A DNA stretch of 64,000 nucleotides from Chryseobacterium sp. BLS98 (GCF_001045445.1 NZ_LFNF01000005.1:372001-436000), one strand, 5' to 3'; numbered from the stretch's first letter, positions 17,795 through 27,355 are shown. The notes: a model not told the origin generated them from the letters alone. A program made the numbers and translations.

Positions 17795-18388
17795 TTAATT
17801 TTTGAAAAGCATATTAATAATGATGTCTTTTCTTTCAGAAATGATTTTATCATATTCCTCATCACTGATCATGAGATTCTCCATAAATAGAGGTCTCACA
17901 GCACTTGGAAAAACAAGTAATGAAACCATATTCAGAATAAACTGAACGGGAGCCATTTTTTCTATGTTTCCCAACTCCATTTCTTTTTCGATGTCTTTAT
18001 AAAGGGTTTCCAGTACGTCTTCTTCTATGTCTTTCTGATGACAATTTCCTTTATTGATCTGTGAAACGATGTAAGTTTCCAGATACGGATACTGAAGGCT
18101 GGTGGAAAGACTGCCTTCTATAAATTTGCTGATCTTTACTTTGAAAGGCAGATCCGCATTCTGGATAATTTTAGATTTTTCCTGTTCCACCCGCTGGGCC
18201 TCATCAAAAATGATCTGAATCAGATTATCTCTTGAACGGAAATAATAATTAATCAGTGTCCTGTTTACACCGGCTTCATCTGCAATCTCCTGGGTAGTAG
18301 CATCAAACTTCCCTTTCACAAAGAATAAATTCTTCGCTGTCTCTTTGATCAATTCCTGTGTTTGGTCTTTTTTTGCTTGATTTGACAT
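17795..18388 (-). CDS. TetR/AcrR family repressor of the RND efflux operon
   Basis: 197 residues. The N-terminal HTH (about 10-58) reads TTQEIADEAGVNRTLINYYF, the TetR signature; the C-terminal domain is a divergent all-alpha ligand-binding domain. It is the first gene of the efflux operon and is preceded by two copies of an 11-base palindrome flanking the promoter, so negative autoregulation with release by a pump substrate is the natural model. The ligand is unknown. Confidence 0.92.
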   Translation of the reverse strand: MSNQAKKDQTQELIKETAKNLFFVKGKFDATTQEIADEAGVNRTLINYYFRSRDNLIQIIFDEAQRVEQEKSKIIQNADLPFKVKISKFIEGSLSTSLQYPYLETYIVSQINKGNCHQKDIEEDVLETLYKDIEKEMELGNIEKMAPVQFILNMVSLLVFPSAVRPLFMENLMISDEEYDKIISERKDIIINMLFKN

Positions 18389-18389
18389 T

Positions 18390-18451
18390 ATTGTTAAACA
18401 ATTTTGTGCAAATGTAAATTAAATTTTATTTTTGACAAAATTGTTAAACAA
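18390..18451 (-). promoter_or_regulatory. tetR promoter with paired operator-like palindromes
   Basis: TTGTTAAACAA, a palindrome with a central A, occurs exactly at 18391-18401 and again at 18441-18451, 50 bases apart. The first copy is extended to ATTGTTAAACAAT (18390-18402). Between them is a minus-strand -7 box TACATTTG (complement of 18409-18416), so one copy sits at the start of the transcript and the other just upstream of the -33 region. A further partly similar AACAAAATTGTTA lies at 18460-18472. Confidence 0.7.
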
Positions 18452-18540
18452 AATAATTAAACAAAATTGTTATGATTTGCATCATGTTTTGATGATTTAA
18501 AATAGGGGTGATTAATCTGAAGAGAAAATTTCAGGTATTA

Positions 18541-18577
18541 AAAGACTTCGGCGGCCCAAGGGGCCGCCGAAGTCTTT
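18541..18577. repeat. perfect GC-rich 17-bp hairpin
   Basis: Arm AAAGACTTCGGCGGCCC (18541-18557), 3-base loop AAG, and the exact complement at 18561-18577. It is far more GC-rich than its surroundings. It lies between the cvfB terminator and the tetR promoter; on the minus strand it is followed by TTTT, so it could be an extra terminator insulating tetR from cvfB. Confidence 0.75.
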
Positions 18578-18597
18578 ATAACTATATTAAAAATAAT

Positions 18598-18626
18598 AAA
18601 AAAGGCTATCTTAACGACAGCCTATA
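18598..18626 (-). terminator. intrinsic terminator of cvfB
   Basis: On the minus strand AGGCT-GTC...GAT-AGCCT forms a short stem followed by six T. It begins just past the stop codon at 18630. Confidence 0.65.
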
Positions 18627-18629
18627 TTT

Positions 18630-19454
18630 TTATAATAATTTTATTTTATCTTCTGAAATATCAACGATTTTGTCTTTATAAAGTCCGCCGAGTGCTTTTT
18701 TGAAATTCTTTTTGCTCATCTGAAGCTCGTCTTTGATTTCTTCAGGAGAAGATTTGTCCGAAAGATAAAGCAGACCATAGTTCTCTTCCAGCTTATTCAG
18801 AATTTTCTGCTTGAATTCATCTATATTTTCAAACCCTTCCGGTTGCAGAGAAACATCAATTTTGCCATCTTCACGGATCGCCTTGATATATCCGCTTTCT
18901 TCAGATAAAGGATACAGTTTCTTGAATACATCCGATGCATATACAAGCCCGATATATCTTTTATTGATCACCACATTCCAGCCCAGCTCACTTTCATTCA
19001 TCATAAGTAAGTCTACTTTATCCCCTTTTTGAAAAGGAAGATCCTGATATTGGGGATTTCTTTTGAATTTTGTGGTTCCTGTAATCAAATCCAGATCTTC
19101 ATCTACATAAAGATAAACCAGGTATCTTTTCCCTTCAATAATTTTGGATTTCTGCTGTTTGTAAGGGATAAAAAGATCTTTAATAATTCCCCAGTCCATA
19201 AAGGCTCCGCTTGGAAGACTCTGTACACAGCTCATGACAGCATACTCGCCTACTTCAGCCAATGGAATTTCAGTGGTTGCTTTTAATTTGCCGTCATCCT
19301 GATAGACAAAAACTTCAACATCGTCATCAATTTCTTTTTCATCACTGGTGAAAACCTTAGGCAGGAAAGCTTTTTCACCTGATTCATCCGTCAAGATCCA
19401 TCCTGAATTGTTTTTATCTGAAATTTTTAAAGTCTGGGTTTTTCCGAGTTGCAT
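18630..19454 (-). CDS. cvfB: CvfB-like S1 RNA-binding domain protein
   Basis: About 274 residues with tandem S1/OB-fold-like modules and a C-terminal winged-helix segment (about 205-270; EELK-type KDELQMSKKNFKKALGGLY), the architecture of CvfB/YitL RNA-binding regulators. MDWGIIKDLFIPYKQQ and GLVYASDVFKKLYP are typical. I chose the start MQLGKTQTLK at 19454 over an in-frame ATG 21 bases upstream because a -7 box (TACCTTTG, complement of 19473-19480) overlaps that upstream ATG. It probably acts on RNA in the cytosol; targets are unknown. Confidence 0.85.
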   Translation of the reverse strand: MQLGKTQTLKISDKNNSGWILTDESGEKAFLPKVFTSDEKEIDDDVEVFVYQDDGKLKATTEIPLAEVGEYAVMSCVQSLPSGAFMDWGIIKDLFIPYKQQKSKIIEGKRYLVYLYVDEDLDLITGTTKFKRNPQYQDLPFQKGDKVDLLMMNESELGWNVVINKRYIGLVYASDVFKKLYPLSEESGYIKAIREDGKIDVSLQPEGFENIDEFKQKILNKLEENYGLLYLSDKSSPEEIKDELQMSKKNFKKALGGLYKDKIVDISEDKIKLL

Positions 19455-19472
19455 TGAATATAAAATTAGCCA

Positions 19473-19480
19473 CAAAGGTA
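19473..19480 (-). promoter_or_regulatory. -7 promoter box of cvfB (decides the start codon)
   Basis: TACCTTTG on the minus strand matches TAnnTTTG. Transcription would begin near 19468, inside the longer reading frame, so translation must start at the ATG at 19454. Confidence 0.6.
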
Positions 19481-19532
19481 CGGAAAATTGAAGATTTTAA
19501 ACTATACATCCTGCTTTCCTCTTTATCTTCCG

Positions 19533-20375
19533 CTATTGTACGACATTAAAATGTGTCTGAATGTCTTTTAATTTCTCGTCTATCTTACCCAACAGCTCAT
19601 CAGAGAGATGATGAAGGTTAAAATAATTTTTCAGTGTAGAAGCCAGCTGATCCGGCCCTGAAATCTCTGAACTTTCTTTTCTGCCGTCATTCCGGCGGAC
19701 ATTCAATGTATTATTAAAAAGAGCATATCTGGCTTCTTCATCCACCCTTGTAATCATCAGAAATTTAATGAATACGGAGCCCGGACCGGTAGCAATATAC
19801 CAGTTTGCCATTTCCAGATCTGAGAATTCTGCCTCTTCCAGTGTAAATTTATAGATTGGCAGCCATTCATCCTTTAAAACTTCAAGTCTGTAAAAACCAT
19901 CTGTGTTGATGAGCCTGAATAGCCCGTTTGGTGTTTCCTGCTCAATATCTATTTTCAATACAATCGGGGAAGTAAGGGTCATGGAACCGAAGCCGACATC
20001 AACAAGGTATTTAACATTATCAATATCCGTGGTAAGGAGCATATGGGAACGCGCAGTTCCGGTTCCGTCTTTACTGCCCCATACGACTCTCGCCAGATGT
20101 ATTTTTATACTGAAACCGAGACTTTCCAAAACATTTTTGAACAATAGATTCTGTTCATAGCAATACCCTCCTCTCTGAAGCTTTACCAATTTGTTGAATA
20201 TATCTTCGGCCTGCAATGAAGGTACCTTTCCTGTAAACGAATCCATATTTTCAAATGTGATATTTTCAGGATGCAGGCGGTGAAGTTTTTTCAGAAGTTC
20301 TAATTTCCCGATATTGTCTTCCAGGCTTCCTGATCCGATTCTTTCTAAATAAAGATCCAATTCCTGATTTTCCAT
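19533..20375 (-). CDS. arylamine N-acetyltransferase family protein
   Basis: 280 residues, the standard NAT length. The Cys-His-Asp triad is complete: Cys72 in RGGYCYEQN, His111 in ARSHMLL and Asp126 in YLVDVGFG. Such enzymes move acetyl from acetyl-CoA to aromatic amines or hydrazines; natural substrates in flavobacteria are not known. It is followed by cvfB on the same strand, 78 bases away, but cvfB has its own promoter. Confidence 0.92.
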   Translation of the reverse strand: MENQELDLYLERIGSGSLEDNIGKLELLKKLHRLHPENITFENMDSFTGKVPSLQAEDIFNKLVKLQRGGYCYEQNLLFKNVLESLGFSIKIHLARVVWGSKDGTGTARSHMLLTTDIDNVKYLVDVGFGSMTLTSPIVLKIDIEQETPNGLFRLINTDGFYRLEVLKDEWLPIYKFTLEEAEFSDLEMANWYIATGPGSVFIKFLMITRVDEEARYALFNNTLNVRRNDGRKESSEISGPDQLASTLKNYFNLHHLSDELLGKIDEKLKDIQTHFNVVQ

Positions 20376-20476
20376 AATTTAAAATTTATTCTTATTCAAA
20401 TATCGGGATTGTTGGTATTTAAAAATAGGTCAAAAGAGAGAATTATATGGACAAATCAATCATTTTTTCTATACCA

Positions 20477-20505
20477 CAAAAAAAAGAGAAGCTTGTGCCT
20501 CTCTT
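20477..20505 (-). terminator. intrinsic terminator of the envelope operon
   Basis: On the minus strand AGAGAGGC and GCTTCTCT pair (one G-T) around ACAA, followed by eight or more T. It lies 5 bases past the cytochrome c peroxidase stop. Confidence 0.8.
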
Positions 20506-20509
20506 GTAT

Positions 20510-21640
20510 TTATTTCGGGAGCTGTGGAGCTCTCATTTTGTATTGATAACTGTGCAGTGTTTTCAGGAAGTTTTCCAAATCCGTGAGTTCAGTATCGGTA
20601 AGATTCAGTTTTTCCAGCATACCGGATTTTTTCGGGGCCAGCGGGCTGTCTCTGTTTCTTTTTTCGTTCGGCATTCCTGCGTTGTACATATTCAGGACTC
20701 CCCTGATGTTCGGAAACAGGCCGTTATGCATATAAGGAGCCGTCTGCGATACCTCTCTTAAAGTAGGTGTTTTAAATTTCCCTACATCTTCATTCTTTTT
20801 ACTGATATTATAAAGCCCGAGATCTTCATATTCCCTTCCGAAATAGGTAAGACCTACATTATGAAATTTCTGATCTGAAAAATAAGGTGTATTGTGGCAA
20901 TTGATACAGTTCGCTTTTGTTCTGAACAGATGAAGTCCGTTAATCTCCGAATCCGTCAGTATATCCTTCTCACCTCCTACAAATTTGTCAAACTTTGATT
21001 TTGGACTGACAATCGTTCTTTCAAAAGTAGCAATGGCTTTAACGATATTTTCTTCTGTAATTTTATCATCACCAAAAGCTTTCTGAAAATACTCTTTATA
21101 ACCTTTGATCTTGGCAATTCTTTTCACAGCAAGCCTTGAATGAAGATTCATTTCCACCGGATTTTCTATAGGTGCTTTTGCCTGTTCTTCCAGGGTTGCA
21201 GCCCTTCCGTCCCAGAAATATTCTTTGGCGTAAATAATATTCAGGATTGTGGGTGTATTTCTTGTTCCCTGCTGCCTGTCGTGGCCATAAGCTACCCTTC
21301 TTCCATCTGCCCAGGCCAGTTCAGGATCATGGCAGTTGGCACAGGAAATCTGTCCTGATGCGGAAAGCCTCGGATCAAAGAAAAGTACTTTTCCCAACTC
21401 TTCCTTATCTTTGGAATAGGGATTGTCTTTGGGAAACTCAGGTTTGGACATAGGACCTATATCTTTAAACCCTTCTTGGGCTTCATCAAATAAATGAGGT
21501 TTCGGCCAAAGGTCGTAATTTCCGCTTCCATACAGGTCTCTCAATTCCTGATTGGTATACCCTTTCCGGATATTTCCAAAATCAGAAAAGGAATAAATGG
21601 CAAACAATACTGCCGAAAGCGGCAAAAAATATTTCTTCAT
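20510..21640 (-). CDS. di-heme cytochrome c peroxidase / MauG family protein
   Basis: 376 residues with an N-terminal signal segment (KKYFLPLSAVLFAIYSFSDF), so periplasmic. Two c-type heme sites are present, CANCHDP and CINCHNT, with the family block GTRNTPTILNIIYAKEYFWD and WDGRA between them and PYMHNGLF near the C-terminus. Classical members reduce H2O2 with cytochrome electrons; MauG relatives oxidise proteins or metal complexes. It is the last gene of a four-gene operon, 3 bases behind the barrel protein gene, and that setting suggests chemistry linked to the imported or exported ligand. Confidence 0.92.
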   Translation of the reverse strand: MKKYFLPLSAVLFAIYSFSDFGNIRKGYTNQELRDLYGSGNYDLWPKPHLFDEAQEGFKDIGPMSKPEFPKDNPYSKDKEELGKVLFFDPRLSASGQISCANCHDPELAWADGRRVAYGHDRQQGTRNTPTILNIIYAKEYFWDGRAATLEEQAKAPIENPVEMNLHSRLAVKRIAKIKGYKEYFQKAFGDDKITEENIVKAIATFERTIVSPKSKFDKFVGGEKDILTDSEINGLHLFRTKANCINCHNTPYFSDQKFHNVGLTYFGREYEDLGLYNISKKNEDVGKFKTPTLREVSQTAPYMHNGLFPNIRGVLNMYNAGMPNEKRNRDSPLAPKKSGMLEKLNLTDTELTDLENFLKTLHSYQYKMRAPQLPK

Positions 21641-21643
21641 CTT

Positions 21644-23215
21644 CTAATAAAACAGGGATATGCCCGCATTAAAATACAGATTCGGGTTTCCGTTGTATTC
21701 TGTATTCTGTTCCAGTCTTTTGTTCAGCGCGAACAGTGTTGCAAAATTAGTAAATATTTTCAGGTCTGTTTTAGAAGTTACCTTCTGATAAAACTGAAGT
21801 CCGAACTGAGGTCCCATTTTTGAAGTACTGTCGAATTCATGATCGTTCCGGATCACATTATCATACAGCAAAGTATTGGACGAGGCCGTCTGGTAATCAA
21901 GGCTTGTACTTAAAGAAAAATAAGACATTGCTCCTACTTCCAGATTTACTTTCTGCTTGTCTGTAAAGTAAATATCTTTATTGAATTTCAGATTAATGCT
22001 CAGGCTTTTCACATATTTATACGTTGAGCCAAGGAGATCAATTGCGGAAAAGTCGCTGTAAACTGCTTCCAGTGTAGTTCCCAGCTTTATTTTTTCCCCT
22101 TCTCTCAAAAGAAAATGGTTGGCCGTTGCTACTCTGTCCAGTGTCATCCTGTAGTTTTGCCCGAACTCTGCATTATTGTAATTGTCACCTGTAATACTTT
22201 GGAAATTCACGTTGGACATGAAATCCATTTTGTCTCCTTTGTACCAGTAATTGGCATCCGTACGGTAATTGACCAAACGGTATTTCATTTTTTCCAGGCT
22301 TTCGTCAAAGTAGGTGGATCCTACTGCTGAATTTCTTTTTTCACCATCGTTTCCGAAAAGGTCCTGCATTTTTTTGCTGTAAGAAAAATTGATGTTGAAG
22401 AAATTTCTCCCGTTCTCAAATGCATATCCTCCTCCAAAGTTTTTATCAATAGTTCTGTAACTGTAATCCGTATACGACGGGAAATAAATCAGCCTGCCGT
22501 ATCCGTTGGAAAATCTTACGTAATACTCGTTATTTGCCGGTGCATTAACAGATTCATTCACTGCCATCAGATCATAGGTTTCTGATCTCCTTCCCAAACC
22601 TCCGAAAACTGAAAGCTGATGTTTTCCCAAGCGGTACCCGGCAAATAACTTCCCTGAATAATCTGCCGTATTGATATCCGGTCTCGGATCGGATTTTCTG
22701 TATGAACTCTGGTTTTTATAATCAATCACAGCTCCAAGTTCAAGGCCTTTCCAGGCATTATAGGACATTCCTCCCTGTACATGGTAGTTTTGTGTTTCCC
22801 AATTGGCTTTTTTAGGTACAAAAAGATAATTCGGGTTCAGTACGGGCTGATCCTCGGTTCTTCCGTTCGTGAGATTGAAACCAAGATTTTTTTCTGTGAT
22901 AAACTGATAGTCAAAACTTCCTAAAAGTCTTAATTTTTCAGAGATATTAAAGATGCCCTGTGTTTTAAAACCATATTCGTAAGAGCTTTCCGCTGTTTGT
23001 ACTCTCTTCATATTGAGATCCTTTACCATAGCGCTCAGTTCAGTTTCTGTAAAATCTGAAAACTTCTGCTTCGAAAACTGGATGGGGTTTTCCCATATTC
23101 TGCCTAACTGGTTGTAATAGACCTGGTTTCTTGGGATAAAAATGCTGTCATGCAGCTGCGCCGAAGCACAACCGAATGACAGTATAGGAATTATATATAA
23201 AGTCTTAAATTTCAT
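21644..23215 (-). CDS. outer-membrane beta-barrel protein, DUF6850-like
   Basis: 523 residues with a signal peptide (MKFKTLYIIPILSFGCASAQ) and alternating aromatic/polar strands through to a C-terminal aromatic residue (GISLFY), as expected for a transported barrel. From memory the family matches DUF6850, which accompanies DUF4876 proteins in Bacteroidota; that label is less certain than the barrel call. Its gene is 9 bases after the DUF4876 gene and 3 bases before the peroxidase gene. Substrate unknown. Confidence 0.78.
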   Translation of the reverse strand: MKFKTLYIIPILSFGCASAQLHDSIFIPRNQVYYNQLGRIWENPIQFSKQKFSDFTETELSAMVKDLNMKRVQTAESSYEYGFKTQGIFNISEKLRLLGSFDYQFITEKNLGFNLTNGRTEDQPVLNPNYLFVPKKANWETQNYHVQGGMSYNAWKGLELGAVIDYKNQSSYRKSDPRPDINTADYSGKLFAGYRLGKHQLSVFGGLGRRSETYDLMAVNESVNAPANNEYYVRFSNGYGRLIYFPSYTDYSYRTIDKNFGGGYAFENGRNFFNINFSYSKKMQDLFGNDGEKRNSAVGSTYFDESLEKMKYRLVNYRTDANYWYKGDKMDFMSNVNFQSITGDNYNNAEFGQNYRMTLDRVATANHFLLREGEKIKLGTTLEAVYSDFSAIDLLGSTYKYVKSLSINLKFNKDIYFTDKQKVNLEVGAMSYFSLSTSLDYQTASSNTLLYDNVIRNDHEFDSTSKMGPQFGLQFYQKVTSKTDLKIFTNFATLFALNKRLEQNTEYNGNPNLYFNAGISLFY

Positions 23216-23224
23216 TTCCTTTTA

Positions 23225-24592
23225 TTACTGGAAACCTCTTGGGTTTGCCGTTTGTTTTACAAAATCGTTTGCTGAGTTGTTGGTATCTTCCAGAACTTTT
23301 CTTTTGCCTCCGTTATTAGGAAGATCTACCAATGCTTTTGTCTTTCTGATCACAGCCTGGGAATTAAAGGCAGCATCACAGGCGATGGATGCAGCATCAA
23401 TGGAAGCACTTAGCATTTTTGGTCTCTGAGAATTGGGATTATTGTGCTGAAGATCTACCCCGTCAATAATGGCGCTGTTTGGAATTTGCTTAAAGTATCT
23501 GGTATTGGAGTTAACGGTTGTTACCGACGGATCGGAATAATTAGGAAGTGCATTCAGATCATCAATTCTGAAGATCACAAAGCTGTCTCTTCCTAAGTTG
23601 TCCATAATAAAATCGTTATTCGGGCTCCAGTATCCTGTTCTTCCCCAGTAAGCAATCTGCATATCCGGTACTGCGGGATTCTGAATATCAAATTTATAAA
23701 CGGGCTGACCGATAGAAAGATTATAATCTCCTAAATACACTTCAAAATTAGCGGTACTCAAATCTACCGTCAGTGAAGGGTTTTGAATGGTAATCGGGTT
23801 TCCTGTGTTATCTACTAAAGGTGCTTTGTGATTCACTCCGTTTTGGGCAATCACAATGCTTTCTCCTGGCAAAATCGGATATTGTGTTCCGTTTCCTGGA
23901 ACTTTTAAAATATAATCAGCATAAGCATAGTCTGTATTGGCTGTATTTCCCATCGTCATACCGATAGATTTGCTCCAGTCGAACTGTCCGTTAGCCTGAG
24001 AATAACTATTGTTGGTTGCCGTATTTACTTTTCCATAAAGTTGTCCAATGTAAAGCCCATCTGCATAGATGATCTGATCAGAGTTGTTATAAATTTCAAT
24101 AAACTGGTCTCTGAAACTTGCTCCCTGCAAAGCATGTGATCCGGCATAATAAATCTGCTTAATCAAAAGATCACCTACTCTGGCTCCTTTCACCTCTACG
24201 AAAGTGGATTGTATATTGGCGCTGACAATGGCATTTTCCTGAACCCCGTTAAAGCTCATTTCCCCGGAAGCCGCCTGGTATCCGAATGTTGTAAGAAATT
24301 CGTCTGCAAGCATTTTTTTAGATACGGTAATTTTGTAAGTCCCTGGAATAACATTCTGAAAATTGGCATATCCATTCGCATCAGTATCCAGTGTATAAGT
24401 GTCCCCTGAATTATTATTGGTCATTACCACCGTTGCTTTTTTAGTCTGCTTATCTCCGTAAACTGCTTTATCATATGATACCTTTACCTGGTAAGCAACC
24501 GGCTGCAAAGAGGTACCGCCGTTTCCAAAATCGTCATCACGACAGGAAACAAGCATCAGTATTATTGTTAAAAAACTCAATAACTGTTTCAT
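23225..24592 (-). CDS. DUF4876-type lipoprotein
   Basis: 455 residues with a lipobox (MKQLLSFLTIILMLVSC, Cys17) followed by an acidic RDDDF tether, so probably surface or outer-membrane anchored. A beta-rich Cna-B/carboxypeptidase-like region (about 30-110; DANGYANFQNVIPGTYKI) is followed by a lamin-tail-like segment (about 145-200; DQFIEIYNNSDQIIYADG) ending in RKVLEDTNNSANDF. These features fit DUF4876. It is paired with the TonB receptor gene 24 bases upstream, the way SusD-like lipoproteins pair with SusC, but it is not SusD. Confidence 0.85.
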   Translation of the reverse strand: MKQLLSFLTIILMLVSCRDDDFGNGGTSLQPVAYQVKVSYDKAVYGDKQTKKATVVMTNNNSGDTYTLDTDANGYANFQNVIPGTYKITVSKKMLADEFLTTFGYQAASGEMSFNGVQENAIVSANIQSTFVEVKGARVGDLLIKQIYYAGSHALQGASFRDQFIEIYNNSDQIIYADGLYIGQLYGKVNTATNNSYSQANGQFDWSKSIGMTMGNTANTDYAYADYILKVPGNGTQYPILPGESIVIAQNGVNHKAPLVDNTGNPITIQNPSLTVDLSTANFEVYLGDYNLSIGQPVYKFDIQNPAVPDMQIAYWGRTGYWSPNNDFIMDNLGRDSFVIFRIDDLNALPNYSDPSVTTVNSNTRYFKQIPNSAIIDGVDLQHNNPNSQRPKMLSASIDAASIACDAAFNSQAVIRKTKALVDLPNNGGKRKVLEDTNNSANDFVKQTANPRGFQ

Positions 24593-24616
24593 AGTGTTTA
24601 TTTTTTATAGTAAGTA

Positions 24617-27355
24617 TTAAAATTGATATTCTATTTTGGCTCCGAAAGAAAGTTTCAGAAGATCGGTTTTCAGTGTTTCAATAGTTGCCCCGTTCTCGGT
24701 TTTTGTCTGGATCTGCTTTAAATCAAGGAAATTATTGGCATAAAAAGAAAATTTAAATCCGTTTTGGAAGTCTTTGGAAATTTTAAGGTTGAAATTATGA
24801 AAGACCTTTCCCAACTTTGAATTTTCCTCATCCACATCATTATCCTTAATGCTGGTAAACTGTGTAGGATCATTGATCTGCTCAGGAGTCAGCATTACTT
24901 TTTCCATATTGGTATTGATGTATGCATATAGAACTTTCGGGTTATAGATCAGCTTATCATCGATGAAGAAATGCTGGGTACGCAAGGAAATAACGAGTCC
25001 CGCTTTCGGGAGATGGTAATTCACTGCAGCACTTACCGTCATTTGTTTGTACTGTGATTCCACAGATCTGTATAAGCCGTATATTGCTCCGTCAGCAAGA
25101 GTTTTGGAGTCTTTATAACGGTCTACACTGGAATTGTTCTTTGTTTCCACATAACTTCCGTTAATATCCAGACTGATATTTTTTATCGGAAGCTTGTTAA
25201 GATTCATCATTAATTCCAGTCCTTTATCTTCTGATTTAAGGCTGTTGACAATCCTGTTCTGCAGATAGTAGAAATTATTATACCCGATTACATCATAGGT
25301 CGGCGTATTGGTTCCGTCATAATTGATCTGAAGCTTTGCCTGCTGTCTTTTTGATGCATAATATTCGTTGGTAAAGCCATCATATAGTTTATTGTAGTAA
25401 GCTGTAAGCCCTACGTTACCATAGGCAAATTTATAATCGACTCCTATTTCAGAACGGATACTTTTTGATGGTTTCAGATCTTTATTGTCAGCAAAATCTA
25501 CAAAAGTCTGTACTACACCAAGGTTATAATATCCTGGAAGCCTTACATCGGCGAGAACCTGGTCATAGTATCTTGGTCCTGTATAGATCATATTGATGGA
25601 TGGGGCTTTGGATGCAATTCCAAAACCTCCCCTGAATTTGAAATTCTTATAGATAAGGTATGAATTGATTCTCGGCTGCAGCACAGAAGCTCCGAACTGA
25701 TTATCAAATCTCACCCCGACATTTAAATTGAAAATATAATTCCCGAATCTTTTGAATACATTGTCTTCTGCATAAACAGAGTATTGATATTCAGCCCTTA
25801 CATTCTGCCCGAAATTATAGGGTCTGAAAGCCTGACCGCCACCCGCAAAAGGAGTAATAAGCGTTTCCGGAGTTCCCAGTCTTCCTGCGCCTTTATTGTC
25901 GCTGCTTCTTAATGAGGTTCCCACTAAGAAATTATGGATCCATTCACGTTCTGTTTTAAGATTCTTTTTAAGCTCGGCAGAAAGAAACATGGAAATAGGC
26001 TTTCCTTCCACTTCCTGTACCTGTCTGTAATTAATCGGGGTATACGAGCCTGTGTAAACGCCATCTGCAGTACTTGTTCCTACAATCTTACCTCCGGTAT
26101 TCACAAGTTTGGAATCATAGGTATTCTGGTAAGCCTGGCTGTAGTTTGCATTGATGCTTAAATTATCTACGAATGCATCTTTGAATCTCCAGTTAAAACG
26201 GTTCGATATTTTGAAGGATATGTTTTTATTTTTAATGATCTGCTTGGAAGCATCTTCTTCCTCGAAATTGGCATTGTCGAAATTATCACCATAATCCAGG
26301 GAAACGGAATTGCTGATGTTCTTGTTTTTGTTGTAAACCGTCCACATCAAGCTGGTAGTTACCCTTTGATAGTGGTTGAACTTCGTTCTGGGATCTGAAT
26401 TTGAACTTAAATAATTGACATTAACATTTAAGAATCCTAACTTATCATTAATCTTAAGCCCTTTATTAAGGTTAAACTCCTGTGTTCCTTCTCTTAAAGC
26501 AATATAAGCCCTGTATGGGGTCTTCCCGCTTTTCTGCTGGATATTAACCAGACCGGAAGTAAGGTCTCCGTATTTAGCAGACGGAATTCCCTGAACCACC
26601 TCCACACTTTCAATATTTTCTACAGGAATCTCTCTGAGGTCGACTCCGAAATTAGCGTTGGAAAAATAACCGTTATAACCGTTTCCCTTTCCGAATCCCA
26701 GCATATTGGGATTGAACAGTGAACCTTCATTACTTAAAACCGGTGATATGGTAGAATAATTTCCAGTATATCCCTGCATATTCTCATTATTGGAGATAGG
26801 AATCCCGTCTACAACAATCGCAGTACCGAAGGACTTATTCCCGAAGCCATCTGCACCTGTTCTTGTTAAAGATTCAAGATTTGTTGAACGGAAAACAATC
26901 GGTTTAAATTCATTAAGGGAAAGGTTTCTCTGTTTCTGCCCTGGAATCTGCTCCAGAACCTCGTTCAGTGAAAATGCCTGGATATTTTTAAGAGCCTCTT
27001 CCTTAATCTCAATCTCAGAATAATTTTTCTTTTTGGCAGCCAGTGCAATTTCCTTAATACGGATTGACGCAGCCTGCATTTCTACAGTGATTCCCTCAGC
27101 AGGTACAACGGTATATGTTTTTCTTTTTTCAAGAAGTCCGGATCTTGAAAATACCAGCGTCTCATTAGTTTGATAATTAATCTTAAATAGTCCCGAATTG
27201 TCAGTTACCGTCCAGATTCCGGTATTATCCACACCGACCTTAACTCCCGAAACAGGCTTCTTACTATCCGCTGCCACTACAATTCCGGTAATAGTCTGAC
27301 CACTTACGGAAAGAATAACGAACTGAAAAGCAAGCAGTAATACTTTTTTCTTCAA
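24617..27355 (-). CDS. TonB-dependent outer-membrane receptor
   Basis: About 912 residues. Signal peptide (ends VSGQ), a CarboxypepD-reg-like domain (about 22-95; GIVVAADSKKPVSGVKVG), a plug domain (about 125-275; GTAIVVDGIPISNN, VESVEVVQGIPSAKYGDLTSG) and a C-terminal barrel ending in YQF. No TonB-energised STN signalling domain is seen. No ATG is available at the front; I chose TTG at 27355, giving MKKKVLLLAF. A TTG three codons upstream lies only 8 bases from the -7 box (TAGTTTTG, complement of 27372-27379), so the shorter form is favoured. First gene of the envelope operon. Confidence 0.92.
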   Translation of the reverse strand: MKKKVLLLAFQFVILSVSGQTITGIVVAADSKKPVSGVKVGVDNTGIWTVTDNSGLFKINYQTNETLVFSRSGLLEKRKTYTVVPAEGITVEMQAASIRIKEIALAAKKKNYSEIEIKEEALKNIQAFSLNEVLEQIPGQKQRNLSLNEFKPIVFRSTNLESLTRTGADGFGNKSFGTAIVVDGIPISNNENMQGYTGNYSTISPVLSNEGSLFNPNMLGFGKGNGYNGYFSNANFGVDLREIPVENIESVEVVQGIPSAKYGDLTSGLVNIQQKSGKTPYRAYIALREGTQEFNLNKGLKINDKLGFLNVNVNYLSSNSDPRTKFNHYQRVTTSLMWTVYNKNKNISNSVSLDYGDNFDNANFEEEDASKQIIKNKNISFKISNRFNWRFKDAFVDNLSINANYSQAYQNTYDSKLVNTGGKIVGTSTADGVYTGSYTPINYRQVQEVEGKPISMFLSAELKKNLKTEREWIHNFLVGTSLRSSDNKGAGRLGTPETLITPFAGGGQAFRPYNFGQNVRAEYQYSVYAEDNVFKRFGNYIFNLNVGVRFDNQFGASVLQPRINSYLIYKNFKFRGGFGIASKAPSINMIYTGPRYYDQVLADVRLPGYYNLGVVQTFVDFADNKDLKPSKSIRSEIGVDYKFAYGNVGLTAYYNKLYDGFTNEYYASKRQQAKLQINYDGTNTPTYDVIGYNNFYYLQNRIVNSLKSEDKGLELMMNLNKLPIKNISLDINGSYVETKNNSSVDRYKDSKTLADGAIYGLYRSVESQYKQMTVSAAVNYHLPKAGLVISLRTQHFFIDDKLIYNPKVLYAYINTNMEKVMLTPEQINDPTQFTSIKDNDVDEENSKLGKVFHNFNLKISKDFQNGFKFSFYANNFLDLKQIQTKTENGATIETLKTDLLKLSFGAKIEYQF

